From Sophora flavescens (lineage: Eukaryota; Streptophyta; Magnoliopsida; Fabales; Fabaceae): a stretch of 64,000 nt of DNA. The notes under the pieces were generated by a model, which made no database searches, was not told the DNA's origin, and saw only the letters and a list, made by a program, of their open reading frames with translations. Position numbers and translations under genes: made by a program. The DNA is taken from NCBI GenBank assembly GCA_030762895.1, contig CM061063.1:96990210-97054209 (forward strand). The letters are read 5' to 3'. Shown here piece after piece: positions 24,597 to 35,581 of this stretch. Each line of letters begins with the position of its first letter. The first letter of the stretch is position 1.

Positions 24597-27500
24597 TTAA
24601 TCCATAAGAAGAACTTGCTTGCCATTTGGGATTAATTCCCCATGGTAATGCTTTAGCCTTTTCCCATTTACCTTGAAGTTGCCAAAGGCCCCTTCTAATT
24701 CTATTGCTCCGTGTGGAAAAACTTGGAGAACCTTGAATGGTCCCGACCACCTTGATTTTAGCTTTCCAGGAAAGAGTCTCAACCTTGAATTATAAAGAAG
24801 TACCATTTGTTCGGGCTCAAACCTCCTAGGAAAGATGTGCTTGTCATGCCATGCCTTAGTCTGCTCTTTGTAGATTCTTGCATTTTCATATGCTTGCATG
24901 CGGATCTCAGACAACTCATTTAAGTCCAAAAGCCTTTTTTCACCAGCCTTCGTCAAATCAAAGTTGAGTTCTCGAATTGCCCAATAAGACTTTTCCTCCA
25001 ATTCCACCGGCAAGTGGCATGCCTTTCCAAACACCAAATTGTAAGGAGACCTTCCAATTGGAGTCTTGAAGGCGGTCCTATAAGCCCATAAAGTATCATC
25101 TAACCTTTTTGACCAATCATTCCGTGAGGAGTTGATGGTTTTCTCAAGAATACGCTTCAACTCACGGTTGGATACCTCCGCTTGCCCATTTGTTTGAGGA
25201 TGATAAGGAGTAGAGACCCTATGCTTGACCCAATACTTCTCAAGAAGCTCGTGCATTTGATTGTTGCAAAAGTGGGATCCCCCATCACTAATCAACACTC
25301 TAGGGACCCCAAACCTCGAGAAGATATTGCGCCTTAGGAATTCCATGACTACCCGCGCATCATCCGTAGTTGTTGGGATTGCTTCTACCCACTTTGACAC
25401 GTAGTTCACCGCCACCAAAATGTATTGATAGGAGAAAGATGGTGGGAATGGTCCCATGAAATCTATCCCCCACACATCAAAGAGCTCTACTTCAAGTATG
25501 CAATTCAAGGGGAGTTCATGCCGCTTAGAGATGTTGCCAACTCTTTGGCAACAATCACAGTTCTCAACAAAGGTGTGGGCATCCTTGAAGAGCGTTGGCC
25601 AATAAAACCCGCTTTGGAGGATTTTTCTGCGGTCTTCTTTCCCCCAAAATGACCACCATAAATCCGAGCTATGACAATGCCATAACACGTTTCCGATTTG
25701 GTCATGGGGAATGCACCTTCTTAGGATCCCATCCGAGCATTGCTTGGAAAGATAGGGGTCCTCCCACACATAATACTTTGCATCCGAGAAGAACTTCTTC
25801 CTTTGTTGATTAGTCCAACCTTGCGGAACCACATTTGAAGATTTGAAGTTGGCCATGTCCGCGAACTAAGGAGAGAAATTTTCAATGAGTGCAAACAGTT
25901 TTTCATCAGGAAATTCTTCCTTGATGTCTAACAATTCCTCCTCGGTGTCGGGATTGACCAACCTAGATAAGTGGTCCGCCACACCATTGTTAGATCCCTT
26001 CATGTCCTTAATCTCTAGATCAAATTCCTGCAAAAGAAGAATTCACTGAATTAATCTAGGTTTGGCCTCTTGTTTTGTCATCAAGTGTTTTATGGCCGCA
26101 TGATCGGTGAAAACAACAATCTTAGACCCCACAATACAGGATCTAAACTTATCTAAAGCAAAAACCACAGCATATAGTTCCTTTTCAGTGGTGGAATAAT
26201 TAGCTTGTGCCTCATTCAAAACTTTACTTGCGTAATAAATGACATGAGCTAACTTTTCCACCCTTTGTCCCAAAACAGCCCCCACCCCATAATCACTAGC
26301 ATCACACATGATTTCAAATGGTAAATTCCAATTAGGTGTAGTGATTATGGGTGCGGTGACAAGCATATTTTTCAAAATAGTGAAAGCATTTAAACAAGAA
26401 TCATTAAACTCAAAGGATACATCCTTCGCAAGAAGGTCACAAAGCGGCTTTGCGATTTTGGAGAAGTCCTTGATGAATCTCCGGTAGAACCCGACATGAC
26501 CCAAGAAACTCCTCACCCCCTTTACATTGGTTGGTGGGGGAAGCTTCTCAATCAACTCAATCTTGGCTTTATCAACCTCAATCCCCCTTTGGGAGATTTT
26601 GTGCCCCAAGACTATACCTTCCTTGACCATGAAGTGGCATTTCTCCCAATTGAGCACAAGGTTAGTCTCTTGGCACCTTTTAAGCACCAAAGTCAAGTTC
26701 TTCAAGCAATTGTCATATGAGGTCCCAAAGACCGAGAAGTCATCCATGAACACCTCAATGCATTTCTCCACCATGTCCGAGAAAATAGAAAGCATGCACC
26801 TTTGGAAAGTAGCAGGAGAGTTGCACAATCCAAAGGGCATCCTCCTATAGGTAAAGACTCCATAGGGACAAGTGAAGGCCGTCTTCTCTTGGTCTTGAGG
26901 ATCCACCACAATTTGATTATAGCCGGAGTAACCATCTAAGAAACAATAGTACTCATATCCGGCTAACCTTTCAAGCATTTGATCAATGAAGGGAAGAGGG
27001 AAGTGATCTTTCCTTGTTGCCTCATTTAGCCTTCTATAATCGATACATACTCTCCACCCCGTGATGGTCCTCGTTGGGATCAATTCATTGCTTTCATTGA
27101 CCACCACGGTTGTGCCACCTTTCTTTGGGACCACATGAATTGGACTAACCCAATTGCTATCCGAGATTGGATAGACGATTCCGGCATCTAAAATTTTAAT
27201 CACTTCCTTACGCACAGCTTCATTCATGATGGGATTTAACCGTCTTTGTGGCTGAACCACCGGCTTATAATCATCCTCCATCAAAATCTTATGCATGCAT
27301 AAGGAAGGGCTTATACCTTTTAGGTCCGAAATCTTCCACCCAATGGCGGATTTGTGTTCCCTAAGAACTCTCAATAGATTTTCTTCTTCATCTTTTTTCA
27401 AGGCATTGCTAATGATTACCGGATGTTGTCCCTTCTCCCCCAAGAATGCATACCTTAAGTGGGTTGGGAGTTGCTTCAACTCCGGTGCTTTGTTATCTTC

Positions 27501-28496
27501 TTCCATTCCTTCGTTGTCGAGCTTTTCCTTTGCACATTCATCCTTTGGGAGACTCGGTAAGGCTTCCATGTTTTTTAAGCACTCAAGATAGTCCTCATCC
27601 CCCAAAGGGTCTTCTTCCTCACTATCATCATCTTGGGATTCTACCAACACTTGTGCAAGTGAAGAACCATGGGCTTCTCTAGTGGCCTTTGCCATGACAA
27701 TTGAGTCCACCATATCCACTCGATACACATCCGACCTTTCAGCGGGGTGCTTCATTGCTTCAAAGACATTGAAGACTACATTCTCATCTTGCACCCTTAG
27801 GGTGAGTTTCCCTTGTTGCACATCTATCAAAGCACGCCCAGTGGCCAAGAAGGGCCTACCCAATATGAGAGGGATCTCGACGTCTTCATCCATATCAAGC
27901 ACCACAAAATCCGCCGGAAATATGAACTTGTCCACCTTCACTAACAAATCTTCGACCACCCCATAAGGATATTTTATAGAACGATCGGCTAGTTGGAGTG
28001 ACATCCGTGTATCTTTGGCTTCTTTGATCCCCAACTTCTTCATCATAGAGAGGGGCATCAAGTTGATGCTTGCCCCTAGATCACACAACGCCTTTCCTAG
28101 AGTCATCTCCCCAATGGTGCATGGTATAGAAAAAGAACCGGGATCCTTCAACTTTGGAGGTAGTTTTCTTTGAAGAATGGCACTACACTCCTCGGTCAAA
28201 GCAACCGTTTCCTCATCCACTATTTTCCACTTCTTGGAGAGAAGCTCCTTAATAAATCGGGCATAAGATGGCATTTGTTCCAAGGCTTCCGCAAATGGAA
28301 TGTTAATTTGAAGTTTGCGGAAGACATCAAGGAATTTATTGAACTGTTTATCTTGTAGAGGCTTCTTCAATCTTTCAGGATATGGTACCTTCATGAAGGG
28401 CGGGAGGTCTTTGGGTTCAACCCACTTCTTTCTTCGGAACTCTTCATCTACATGTTTTAACCTTCCCCCTTGCTCCGGTGCCTTGTCACTTGCCAA
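24597..28496 (-). pseudogene. pol: Protease-RT-RNase H-integrase polyprotein of Athila element 2, broken by stops
   Basis: Order from 28496: aspartic protease (CDLGASINLMP, LILGRPF), RT (YCFLDGYSGY, FMDDF), RNase H (CDASDYG, TEKEL, FTDHAA), integrase zinc region, core (WGIDFMG, SDGGSHFC, NGQAE) and C-terminal LYNSRLRLFPGKLKSRWSGPF, ending at 24597. In-frame TGA at 26043-26045 and TAG at 25866-25868 each fall where the family has Trp (RLI-Q-W, SPWFADM), so both fit TGG with one G changed to A. In the zinc region near 25655-25700 the frame reads LWWSFWG, whereas the neighbouring frame reads YGGHFGGKKTA. Two compensating indels have scrambled a zinc-binding His. RT and protease residues look intact. 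Confidence 0.92.
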
Positions 28497-29281
28497 CTCC
28501 TCTTTCTTAGGTTGCTCTTCCTCAACATGTGGTTGTTACGAGGCCTCAGCTTCCTGAGAACTAGTTGCACCCCTGTTAGATCCCAACACCCTACCGCTTC
28601 TATTTGCTACGGCATTGCATTGGTTCTTAGGGTTGTTCTCGGTATCACCTGGGAAAGTGCCTGGGAGACGCTCATTTAGTTGCTTTGCGAGCTGAGCCAT
28701 CTGCATCTCTAGATTCTGAATTACCGACCATGTATGAGTTACCAACTTGTCAATGGTTGTGCTTGTATTTATTGACAACTTCTCAATTGCCGCATTCGTC
28801 TTTTGTATAGACAACTCCCAAGGCTGCCTTCCACCATCTGTTGTTTGCAATTGATTAGGCCCTGGAAGATCCTGCTGAGTATTGCGTTGATGGATTCCTT
28901 AGTTTGGTCTCTGATTCTGTTGAGGTTGTTGTTTCCCGGCTAGACCACCACTAGCATTACTCCAAGCGAAACCCGGATGGTCTCTCCTCATATAACCCCT
29001 ATTCTGATTCTGACTGTAATCATTCTGTCTGTTCCTCTGATAGTTGTTCTGGGGCACACTGTCATAGAAATTGTGGCATGAGTCCACATGTTCTTGAGAG
29101 AAGTTGAACGGACAACTCTGAATGTCATGATCTCCATTACAATTATCACAACCCGGAGGCATTCCTTCGTGTATCACATTAACCTTTTTGTTCCCAGACA
29201 ATGCCGCATTTTGCATCTTCAACAGTTTATTTTGCTCTAGAATGGCTTCTATTGTTGCAGAACTGACTCCACTTGAGGTTT
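28497..29281 (-). pseudogene. gag: Gag C-terminal part of Athila element 2 (downstream of the insertion)
   Basis: Same frame as pol. From 29281 it reads SSGVSSATIEAILEQNK, then a Cys/His cluster (CDNCNGDHDIQSCP, a CX2CX4HX4C knuckle), an Asn/Gln/Arg-rich stretch and a helical segment MQMAQLAKQLNERLPG. TAA stops lie at 28899-28901 and 28536-28538, each where Gln (CAA) would fit. The upstream half of gag lies at 34705-35220, on the other side of the element 29282-34704. Confidence 0.85.
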
Positions 29282-30808
29282 TGTTGTGACGCCGGCAAGT
29301 GTACCGGGTCGTCGCAAGTAATAAAAATAACACGGTAAGTAATTACCGAGGTCGAACTCAGGGATTGGGCTACCAATTCGACTAATCCGCGGGAAATCCG
29401 ATACGTTTGGTCAAGTTACAGAAGAGTGGTTGAGAGAGAGAAGATTAATATCGAAATTCAATTAACAAGTCTAAATAAACTAATTAACTAAAAATCAGAA
29501 ATTAAAATGTCCAAGGTCACAAATCCACCTACCCAATATGCATACCCAAATGATGATGAATTCCTCCCTAAGTTCAATTACAATGTCAACCGGGACCCCT
29601 AAATTCTCCTAAATCCACTCTCGTGCTCATTAGGACGTATTCGACGATTGGATTAATTACTTACTAGGTCTCATAATCCTAATCTCGAATTTGATTAATT
29701 CTTGTTCCCTACAAGGTTGCACCGATCTCCTACTCACTCGTGCAATATTCGATCAGTGATCCCAATTCAAGTTCTAAAATGCGAATCGCCTCTCGGCCTC
29801 AAACACGTTTAACAAATCAATCACGCAAAACATATGATCAATGCAATCAAATCAGAATTGGAAAACAAGAATTGAATTAAAGGAGAAAGATATACATCAT
29901 ATCGGATTTACATCGCCATGGGTGGCTTCATCGTTCCCTCGGACGAGGGGATTAGTTCCTCATGCTCATAGACAAACAATCGGAACTCATCCTCAGAAAA
30001 AGGGAGACGCAGCTCCAAAGAGAAAAGAAATTACCCTAAACGCTACTCTAAACAGTGGAAAACTACTAGGATTCGCGGCCCTCCAAAAACCCTACAGCCT
30101 AAAGATTCCCCCCAATCTGATCTGCAACAGCCTTTAAATAGGATTCCTGATCTGCGCTCGCTCGCGAGGCGAGCAGCCTCTCGCGAGGCGAGAATTAAAA
30201 TTGGCGCGCTTTCAATTTGAACTCTCGCGAGGCGAAAGTGTGTTCGCGGGGCGAGTCTTCAATTCTAGGCTGTGACCTTCATCACGGCTGGGCCGTGATG
30301 GCCTCTGAATTCCAAGTCTTCATTCTCTCGCGAGGCGAGCTGTCTCTCGCGGGGCGAGTCTTCAAACCTTAAACTGTCACGGGCATGGTCTTCATCACGG
30401 TTTAGCCGTGATGGTCTCTGTCTTGCAGGTCTTCATGATTCGCGGGGCGAACATATTCTCGCGTGGCGAGACAGAATTTGATGACCTTGCTGTTTTGTTG
30501 ACCTTCAGTCTCGCGAGGCGAGCTTACACTCGCGGGGCGAGTGTCTTCAGAAGTGCTTTTTCCACTGCTTCTTGACTTTCCTTGACTCCCGGAGCTTCAC
30601 TTATTGACCTGAAAACACCAAAGGCAAACAAAAAGCGTAATTCTATCCAAAATAACCTAAAAACTACACAAAAGACGCAAAACGAGTCAAAGTCCAACTT
30701 AGGAACAAAACAAGGCAAATTTGGGCGAAAACGAGATTGAACTCGAATAATTTGCACAAAAACCCTAGTTCATCTAGTCATAAAACTAGATAAGCCAGAG
30801 GCTTATCA
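29282..30808 (-). repeat. 3' LTR of the young non-autonomous element
   Basis: The plus strand starts TGTTGTGACGCC and ends GGCTTATCA. It contains five pairs of TCGC-GNG-GCGA motifs, each pair with starts exactly 19 bases apart (30162/30181, 30225/30244, 30328/30347, 30440/30459, 30511/30530). It also has two inverted repeats, CATCACGGC/GCCGTGATG at 30280-30300 and a related one at 30393. Confidence 0.95.
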
Positions 30809-32192
30809 AAATACCCCAAACTTAAACCTTGCTTGTCCCCAAGCAAGCTTAAAACTCAAAAGCGACTCAAGACTTGGCAAGCCTAAAGATCTAATCAATT
30901 TCGCACAAATTTCATGCAACTTTACAAAACAGTTTTCTTCTTTGATTTCCCCCCCTTTTTCATCAATGTAATCCCCACATTCATCTACTTTAAACAATTG
31001 AGAATTTATCATTCATGCCATCATTATTCTAAGTTGAGGCTCAAAGATACACACAAAGGAAGATCACCTATTCCAAACAATTGCCTTCCTCACAAGGGTA
31101 TGTAAAATTTCACTCATTCGCTCAAATTCGTCTAGGCTTTCAACTTTTTCACTTGATTTCACTTATCAAAAGCACTTCCCATGAATTTGATTTTCATCTC
31201 AAAAATGGTTCCCACGAAAACATGCATGCAACATCAGAAGGTCTTTTAAAGGTTGTAATGGGGCCTGGCTGAGGGTAGGATAATGAAGGATATTTAGGCT
31301 TAAGTCCCTAGGAACTAAGAGAGCATTAACCTTTTTACACGTATTCCACTCAAATTCGTTTTTTCATTTTTCTTTTTGTCTCGGGTGACTACAGCCTTTT
31401 TCCTTGCTAATCTCTTGATTTGCCCCTTTTCTTTTGGCAATTTATTTTGAATATATTTTTTTCCTTTTTTTTTTTTTGCCTTGGGTCAACCTTTATTTTC
31501 TTTTTCTCATCCCAATATGACATATCACCTCGTAGCCACCCCAAACTTAGTTTCTCACAACTCTTTTCTCATTAAGCTTCCATGCTCTCCTAATCCTAAG
31601 ATTGGGTTAACATGGTTTTTTTCAGATTTTGGCTCGTAATATAGGGTCATCAAGAAACAATAGGTCAATTGGGCTCAATTTGGCTAACTAGGGAACATGC
31701 ATTAGGGATGGTCCTTTTTAGGCCAAGTAGTTATTCAAAGAAAATTGCCTAAATCATTTGATGCAACACATAAACATGTAAACCATATAGAGATTCAAGC
31801 AAATCCGGGAAAGTGCAACTTAACAGTGATTCACACATTCAAAAATAGAGTTGGAGGCTCAAATCCTCACCTGGACATTTTGCAAATTGTTTGACCGAGA
31901 TACGATTCCTAGTGTGTGCACCCCCTCACCCCAATCTTATCATAAATCAAGTAATCACAACAAAATTCTCAAAGTTCAGTTTTCAATTTTTAAGTGGGGA
32001 TAAACTTTTCTAATTTCAGAACCTAGGGGGATATCATCAATGGTCAAATAATTCATGCAATCAATCTAGGCTCAATTTAATCAAAATCCAACAAGCTTGC
32101 CGACACGACATTCATACAAAAACTCTTGATCTTCTCAAATTATTCAAGAGTGACAAACAAAAACAAAACAAAAATCCAAACCAAAACAAAAG
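30809..32192 (-). other. 3' noncoding segment of the young element
   Basis: No gene is seen. It corresponds to 3437-4900 and 22533-23960. The polypurine tract abuts the LTR (minus strand GTTTGGGGTATTT). Homopolymer-rich stretches (T runs near 31460-31480) and the GTGTGTGCACCCCC box at 31913 recur in all three elements. Confidence 0.7.
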
Positions 32193-32849
32193 TTAGGAAA
32201 AGAGAGGGATACCTAGCTTGGGTTGCCTCCCAAGTAGCGCTTGTTTAACGTCCCGAGCCTGACTTATTAAGAAGCATCCACCTGGATCCCATAGTCTGTG
32301 GTACAAAGGCCAAGAGATGCTCACCATGTGAGATTTTCCACCCGGATCAAATGGTAATTGGAGTGGAGATTGTAGCAGCAGTATGACTTTATCATCAACT
32401 CTACCCAGCCAACGTGTGAAAACTCCATTGACCTTTGTAATTATGAATTCACTTCCTCTCGGGCCAAATGGTGTTTTCTCGAGGAAGTGTGCCAGACGAG
32501 TGGGAGGGTCTAACTTACTCATGTCCACACATGCATGTAAGCCAACATAGTTATCCAATGCAGAAATTTTCGGTTGCTTGGCAAGAAGGGTGGAATCCAC
32601 TACCACTTCGTCTTCATTTTGATCTATCCCCAAAACCAGATTTTCTTCAAATTGGGCTTCATGTGACTCTTGTACTAACTGCTTGCAAATCTCCTCGACT
32701 TGCGTTTTGAAATTCTGCATCACAGTTTCGATACTGTCACAGTTGGCTCTTGCCTTGGCCTCAGAGGTGGATAGCTCCTGGGAATATTGTTCTAGAGCAG
32801 CTTTCAACGGTGTTTGCTCATTCCATTCCCATTCCTCCTCATGCTTCAT
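32193..32849 (-). CDS. Orphan ORF of the young non-autonomous element (218 codons)
   Basis: I do not recognise the main part. Residues 1-70 are Glu/Gln/Lys-rich and look helical, perhaps coiled coil (TPLKAALEQYSQEL, IETVMQNFKTQVEEICKQL). Residues about 75-195 contain LARFL-type and FGPRGSEFIITKVNG segments without known motifs. The end, SQARDVKQALLGRQPKLG, is the conserved Athila-group block also encoded at 24523-24571. There are no zinc knuckles and no protease or RT motifs. It starts about 300 bases from the primer site, where gag would start in a full element. It is open without defects in an element only slightly diverged. It may be a protein used by the non-autonomous family, or the fused remains of gag and 3' sequence. 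Confidence 0.5.
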   Translation of the reverse strand: MKHEEEWEWNEQTPLKAALEQYSQELSTSEAKARANCDSIETVMQNFKTQVEEICKQLVQESHEAQFEENLVLGIDQNEDEVVVDSTLLAKQPKISALDNYVGLHACVDMSKLDPPTRLAHFLEKTPFGPRGSEFIITKVNGVFTRWLGRVDDKVILLLQSPLQLPFDPGGKSHMVSISWPLYHRLWDPGGCFLISQARDVKQALLGRQPKLGIPLFS

Positions 32850-33059
32850 GATTACACTATAAGCTTGTGCATGAGGGCAATTACGTCCCAGGCGCGGTGA
32901 TCTCCCAGGGTTATATTAGGCCCAAAGTCATATTTTGTAACACCGTCCAAGGCTGGAAAATAAATAGTCTCCATGATTTGCAATCCACCTTGAAAGGGTA
33001 CCTCGCATACAAAACAGGGCCAAGACCAAGTGGGATCAAGAAATAGAGAATAATAATAG

Positions 33060-33104
33060 AAAATAAAAATAAGAATAAAAATAAAAATAAAAATAAAAAT
33101 AACT
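33060..33104. repeat. Simple repeat (AATAAA/AAAAAT)n
   Basis: About seven imperfect hexamer units of A-rich sequence between the primer site and the ORF of the non-autonomous element. Confidence 0.85.
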
Positions 33105-33155
33105 TAACCAAATAATCAAACTACCCTAAAATTAGGAAAATTGGTTGTGCCAATC

Positions 33156-33171
33156 CCCGGCAACGGCGCCA
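33156..33171 (-). other. Primer binding site, perfect tRNA-Asp match
   Basis: The plus strand reads CCCGGCAACGGCGCCA, identical to the 3' 16 bases of plant tRNA-Asp(GUC) including CCA. It lies six bases from the LTR at 33178. The intact site agrees with recent mobility. Confidence 0.92.
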
Positions 33172-33177
33172 AAAACT

Positions 33178-34704
33178 TGTTGTGACGCCGGCAAGTGTAC
33201 CGGGTCGTCGCAAGTAATAAAAATAACACGGTAAGTAATTACCGAGGTCGAACTCAGGGATTGGGCTACCAATTCGACTAATCCGCGGGAAATCCGATAC
33301 GTTTGGTCAAGTTACAAAAGAGTGGTTGAGAGAGAGAAGATTAATATCGAAATTCAATTAACAAGTCTAAATAAACTAATTAACTAAAAATCAGAAATTA
33401 AAATGTCCAAGGTCACAAATCCACCTACCCAATATGCATACCCAAATGATGATGAATTCCTCCCTAAGTTCAATTACAATGTCAACCGGGACCCCTAAAT
33501 TCTCCTAAATCCACTCTCGTGCTCATTAGGACGTATTCGACGATTGGATTAATTACTTACTAGGTCTCATAATCCTAATCTCGAATTTGATTAATTCTTG
33601 TTCCCTACAAGGTTGCACCGATCTCCTACTCACTCGTGCAATATTCGATCAGTGATCCCAATTCAAGTTCTAAAATGCGAATCGTCTCTCGGCCTCAAAC
33701 ACGTTTAACAAATCAATCACGCAAAACATATGATCAATGCAATCAAATCAGAATTGGAAAACAAGAATTGAATTAAAGGAGAAAGATATACATCATATCG
33801 GATTTACATCGCCATGGGTGGCTTCATCGTTCCCTCGGACGAGGGGATTAGTTCCTCATGCTCATAGACAAACAATCGGAACTCATCCTCAGAAAAAGGG
33901 AGACGCAGCTCCAAAGAGAAAAGAAATTACCCTAAACGCTACTCTAAACAGTGGAAAACTACTAGGATTCGCGGCCCTCCAAAAACCCTACAGCCTAAAG
34001 ATTCCCCTCAATCTGATCTGCAACAGCCTTTAAATAGGATTCCTGATCTGCGCTCGCTCGCGAGGTGAGCAGCCTCTCGCGAGGCGAGAATTAAAATTGG
34101 CGCGCTTTCAATTTGAACTCTCGCGAGGCGAAAGTGTGTTCGCGGGGCGAGTCTTCAATTCTAGGCTGTGACCTTCATCACGGCTGGCCCGTGATGGCCT
34201 CTGAATTCCAAGTCTTCATTCTCTCGCAAGGCGAGCTGTCTCTCGCGGGGCGAGTCTTCAAACCTTAAACTGTCACGGGCATGGTCTTCATCACGGTTTG
34301 GCCGTGATGGTCTCTGTCTTGCAGGTCTTCATGATTCGCGGGGCGAACATATTCTCGCGTGGCGAGACAAAATTTGATGACCTTGCTGTTTTGTTGACCT
34401 TCAGTCTCGCGAGGCGAGCTTACACTCGCGGGGCGAGTGTCTTCAGAAGTGCTTTTTCCACTGCTTCTTGACTTTCCTTGACTCCCGGAGCTTCACTTAT
34501 TGACCTGAAAACACCAAAGGCAAACAAAAAGCGTAATTCTATCCAAAATAACCTAAAAACTACACAAAAGACGCAAAACGAGTCAAAGTCCAACTTAGGA
34601 ACAAAACAAGGCAAATTTGGGTGAAAACGAGATTGAACTCGAATAATTTGCACAAAAACCCTATTTCATCTAGTCATAAAACTAGATAAGCCAGAGGCTT
34701 ATCA
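33178..34704 (-). repeat. 5' LTR of the young non-autonomous element
   Basis: Offset by 3896 from the other LTR along the whole length with no indels. The roughly ten differences are mostly C/T or G/A, several in CpG sites of the dyad motifs (for example GAGGTGAG for GAGGCGAG near 34065). Confidence 0.95.
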
Positions 34705-35220
34705 GGTTTCCCTACCACGGTTGTAATCATTGTTCGAAATCTTCTCCAATAACTCCCATCCATCCTCAGCTGATAAATAAGAAAAAGAACCGCCCGCTGC
34801 GGCATCACAATTCATCTGGTAGTGCCCCCTTAACCCGTTAAAGAAATGTTGAACCTTGGAGACTGGGTCAAAGAAGGTCGAAGGACATCTTCTCAAGAGC
34901 ACATTATAACTCTCCCAAGCTTCATTATAAGATTCATCTTCTGTCTGCCTGAAAGATGTGACGGCTACTCTTGCTTGTGCCGCTTTCTGAGGAGGAAAAT
35001 ATTTAGTGAGGAACTTTTGGGCCATTTGCTCCCATGTTCTGATACTGTTGCGATACAAGCTGTCAAACCAATCGCCAGCGGTATCCCTAAGAGAGAGAGG
35101 GAATAGCCGCAAGCGAAACTCATCTTGAGAAACTCCTCTTGTCTTCTGCATGTCACAAGCTTCAAGGAAGCAAGTGATGTGTCTATGAGGGTCTTGTTTG
35201 CCACCCCCATCAAATTGGAA
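34705..35220 (-). pseudogene. gag: Gag N-terminal part of Athila element 2 (upstream of the insertion)
   Basis: Retrotransposon gag domain: QFDGGGKQDPHRHITCFLE near 35213, then FRLRLFPLSLRDTAGDWF, LTKYFPP, YNEAWESYNVLLRRCP, FFNGL and DAAAGGSF. These are hallmarks of Athila-type capsid. Reading stops at 34705 because the nested element begins there, after one copy of GGTTT. The natural N-terminus is missing: at about 35221 the sequence switches to a truncated LTR of another element. Confidence 0.88.
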
Positions 35221-35581
35221 AGTTTAGAAATTTTAGAAGACTAAAGAGATTGGAAAGTTTAGAAATTTCTTGCCTATTTATCTATGCTTGGCCGAAACCC
35301 TAAGTCAAGAACTTAGTGTGATTTTTAATTCAACTTTGTTAAAAGATCATTGTTTATGAACTCCTGACACTTAAGGATCATAAATCCATGAGTTGTATTA
35401 TTTTCGAGAATCTCTAACCCTAAGAACTAGTCTTGGTTGAACCTATACCTTGTGGTTTAGTGTTGTTGTTTGATTTTAACTTGTGATTTTGTGTTCATAA
35501 CCTTAGACTTTCATCCCAGAGGAAACAAGGACGTTCGTGGTTTACCTCTCCAAGCATCTAATCTCCTTACCTTCACGGAAG

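Larger units (their letters stand above)
29282..34704 (-). mobile_element. Complete young non-autonomous Athila-type element (5.4 kb), target duplication GGTTT
   Basis: Two LTRs of exactly 1527 bases (29282-30808, 33178-34704) flank a 2.4-kb internal region. The five bases at 29277-29281 and at 34705-34709 are both GGTTT, a perfect target duplication. By eye the LTRs differ at about ten positions and have no indels, so insertion was recent. The internal region keeps the polypurine tract (30809), the family 3' noncoding segment, a perfect tRNA-Asp primer site (33156-33171) and one open frame (32193-32849). It lacks gag, protease, RT and integrase. It must have been moved by enzymes of an autonomous Athila relative. 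Confidence 0.95.
21153..35220 (-). mobile_element. Athila-like Ty3/gypsy element 2, 5' end missing, with nested insertion
   Basis: 3' LTR (21153-22532), 3' noncoding region, pol, protease and gag in one minus-strand frame, and a gag interrupted by the complete element 29282-34704. The 5' part (start of gag, primer site, 5' LTR) is missing because the plus-strand gag-only element's truncated LTR starts at about 35221. The coding region keeps one frame over nearly 5 kb, with only four nonsense codons and a small local frame swap, so it decayed mostly by point changes. Confidence 0.88.
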
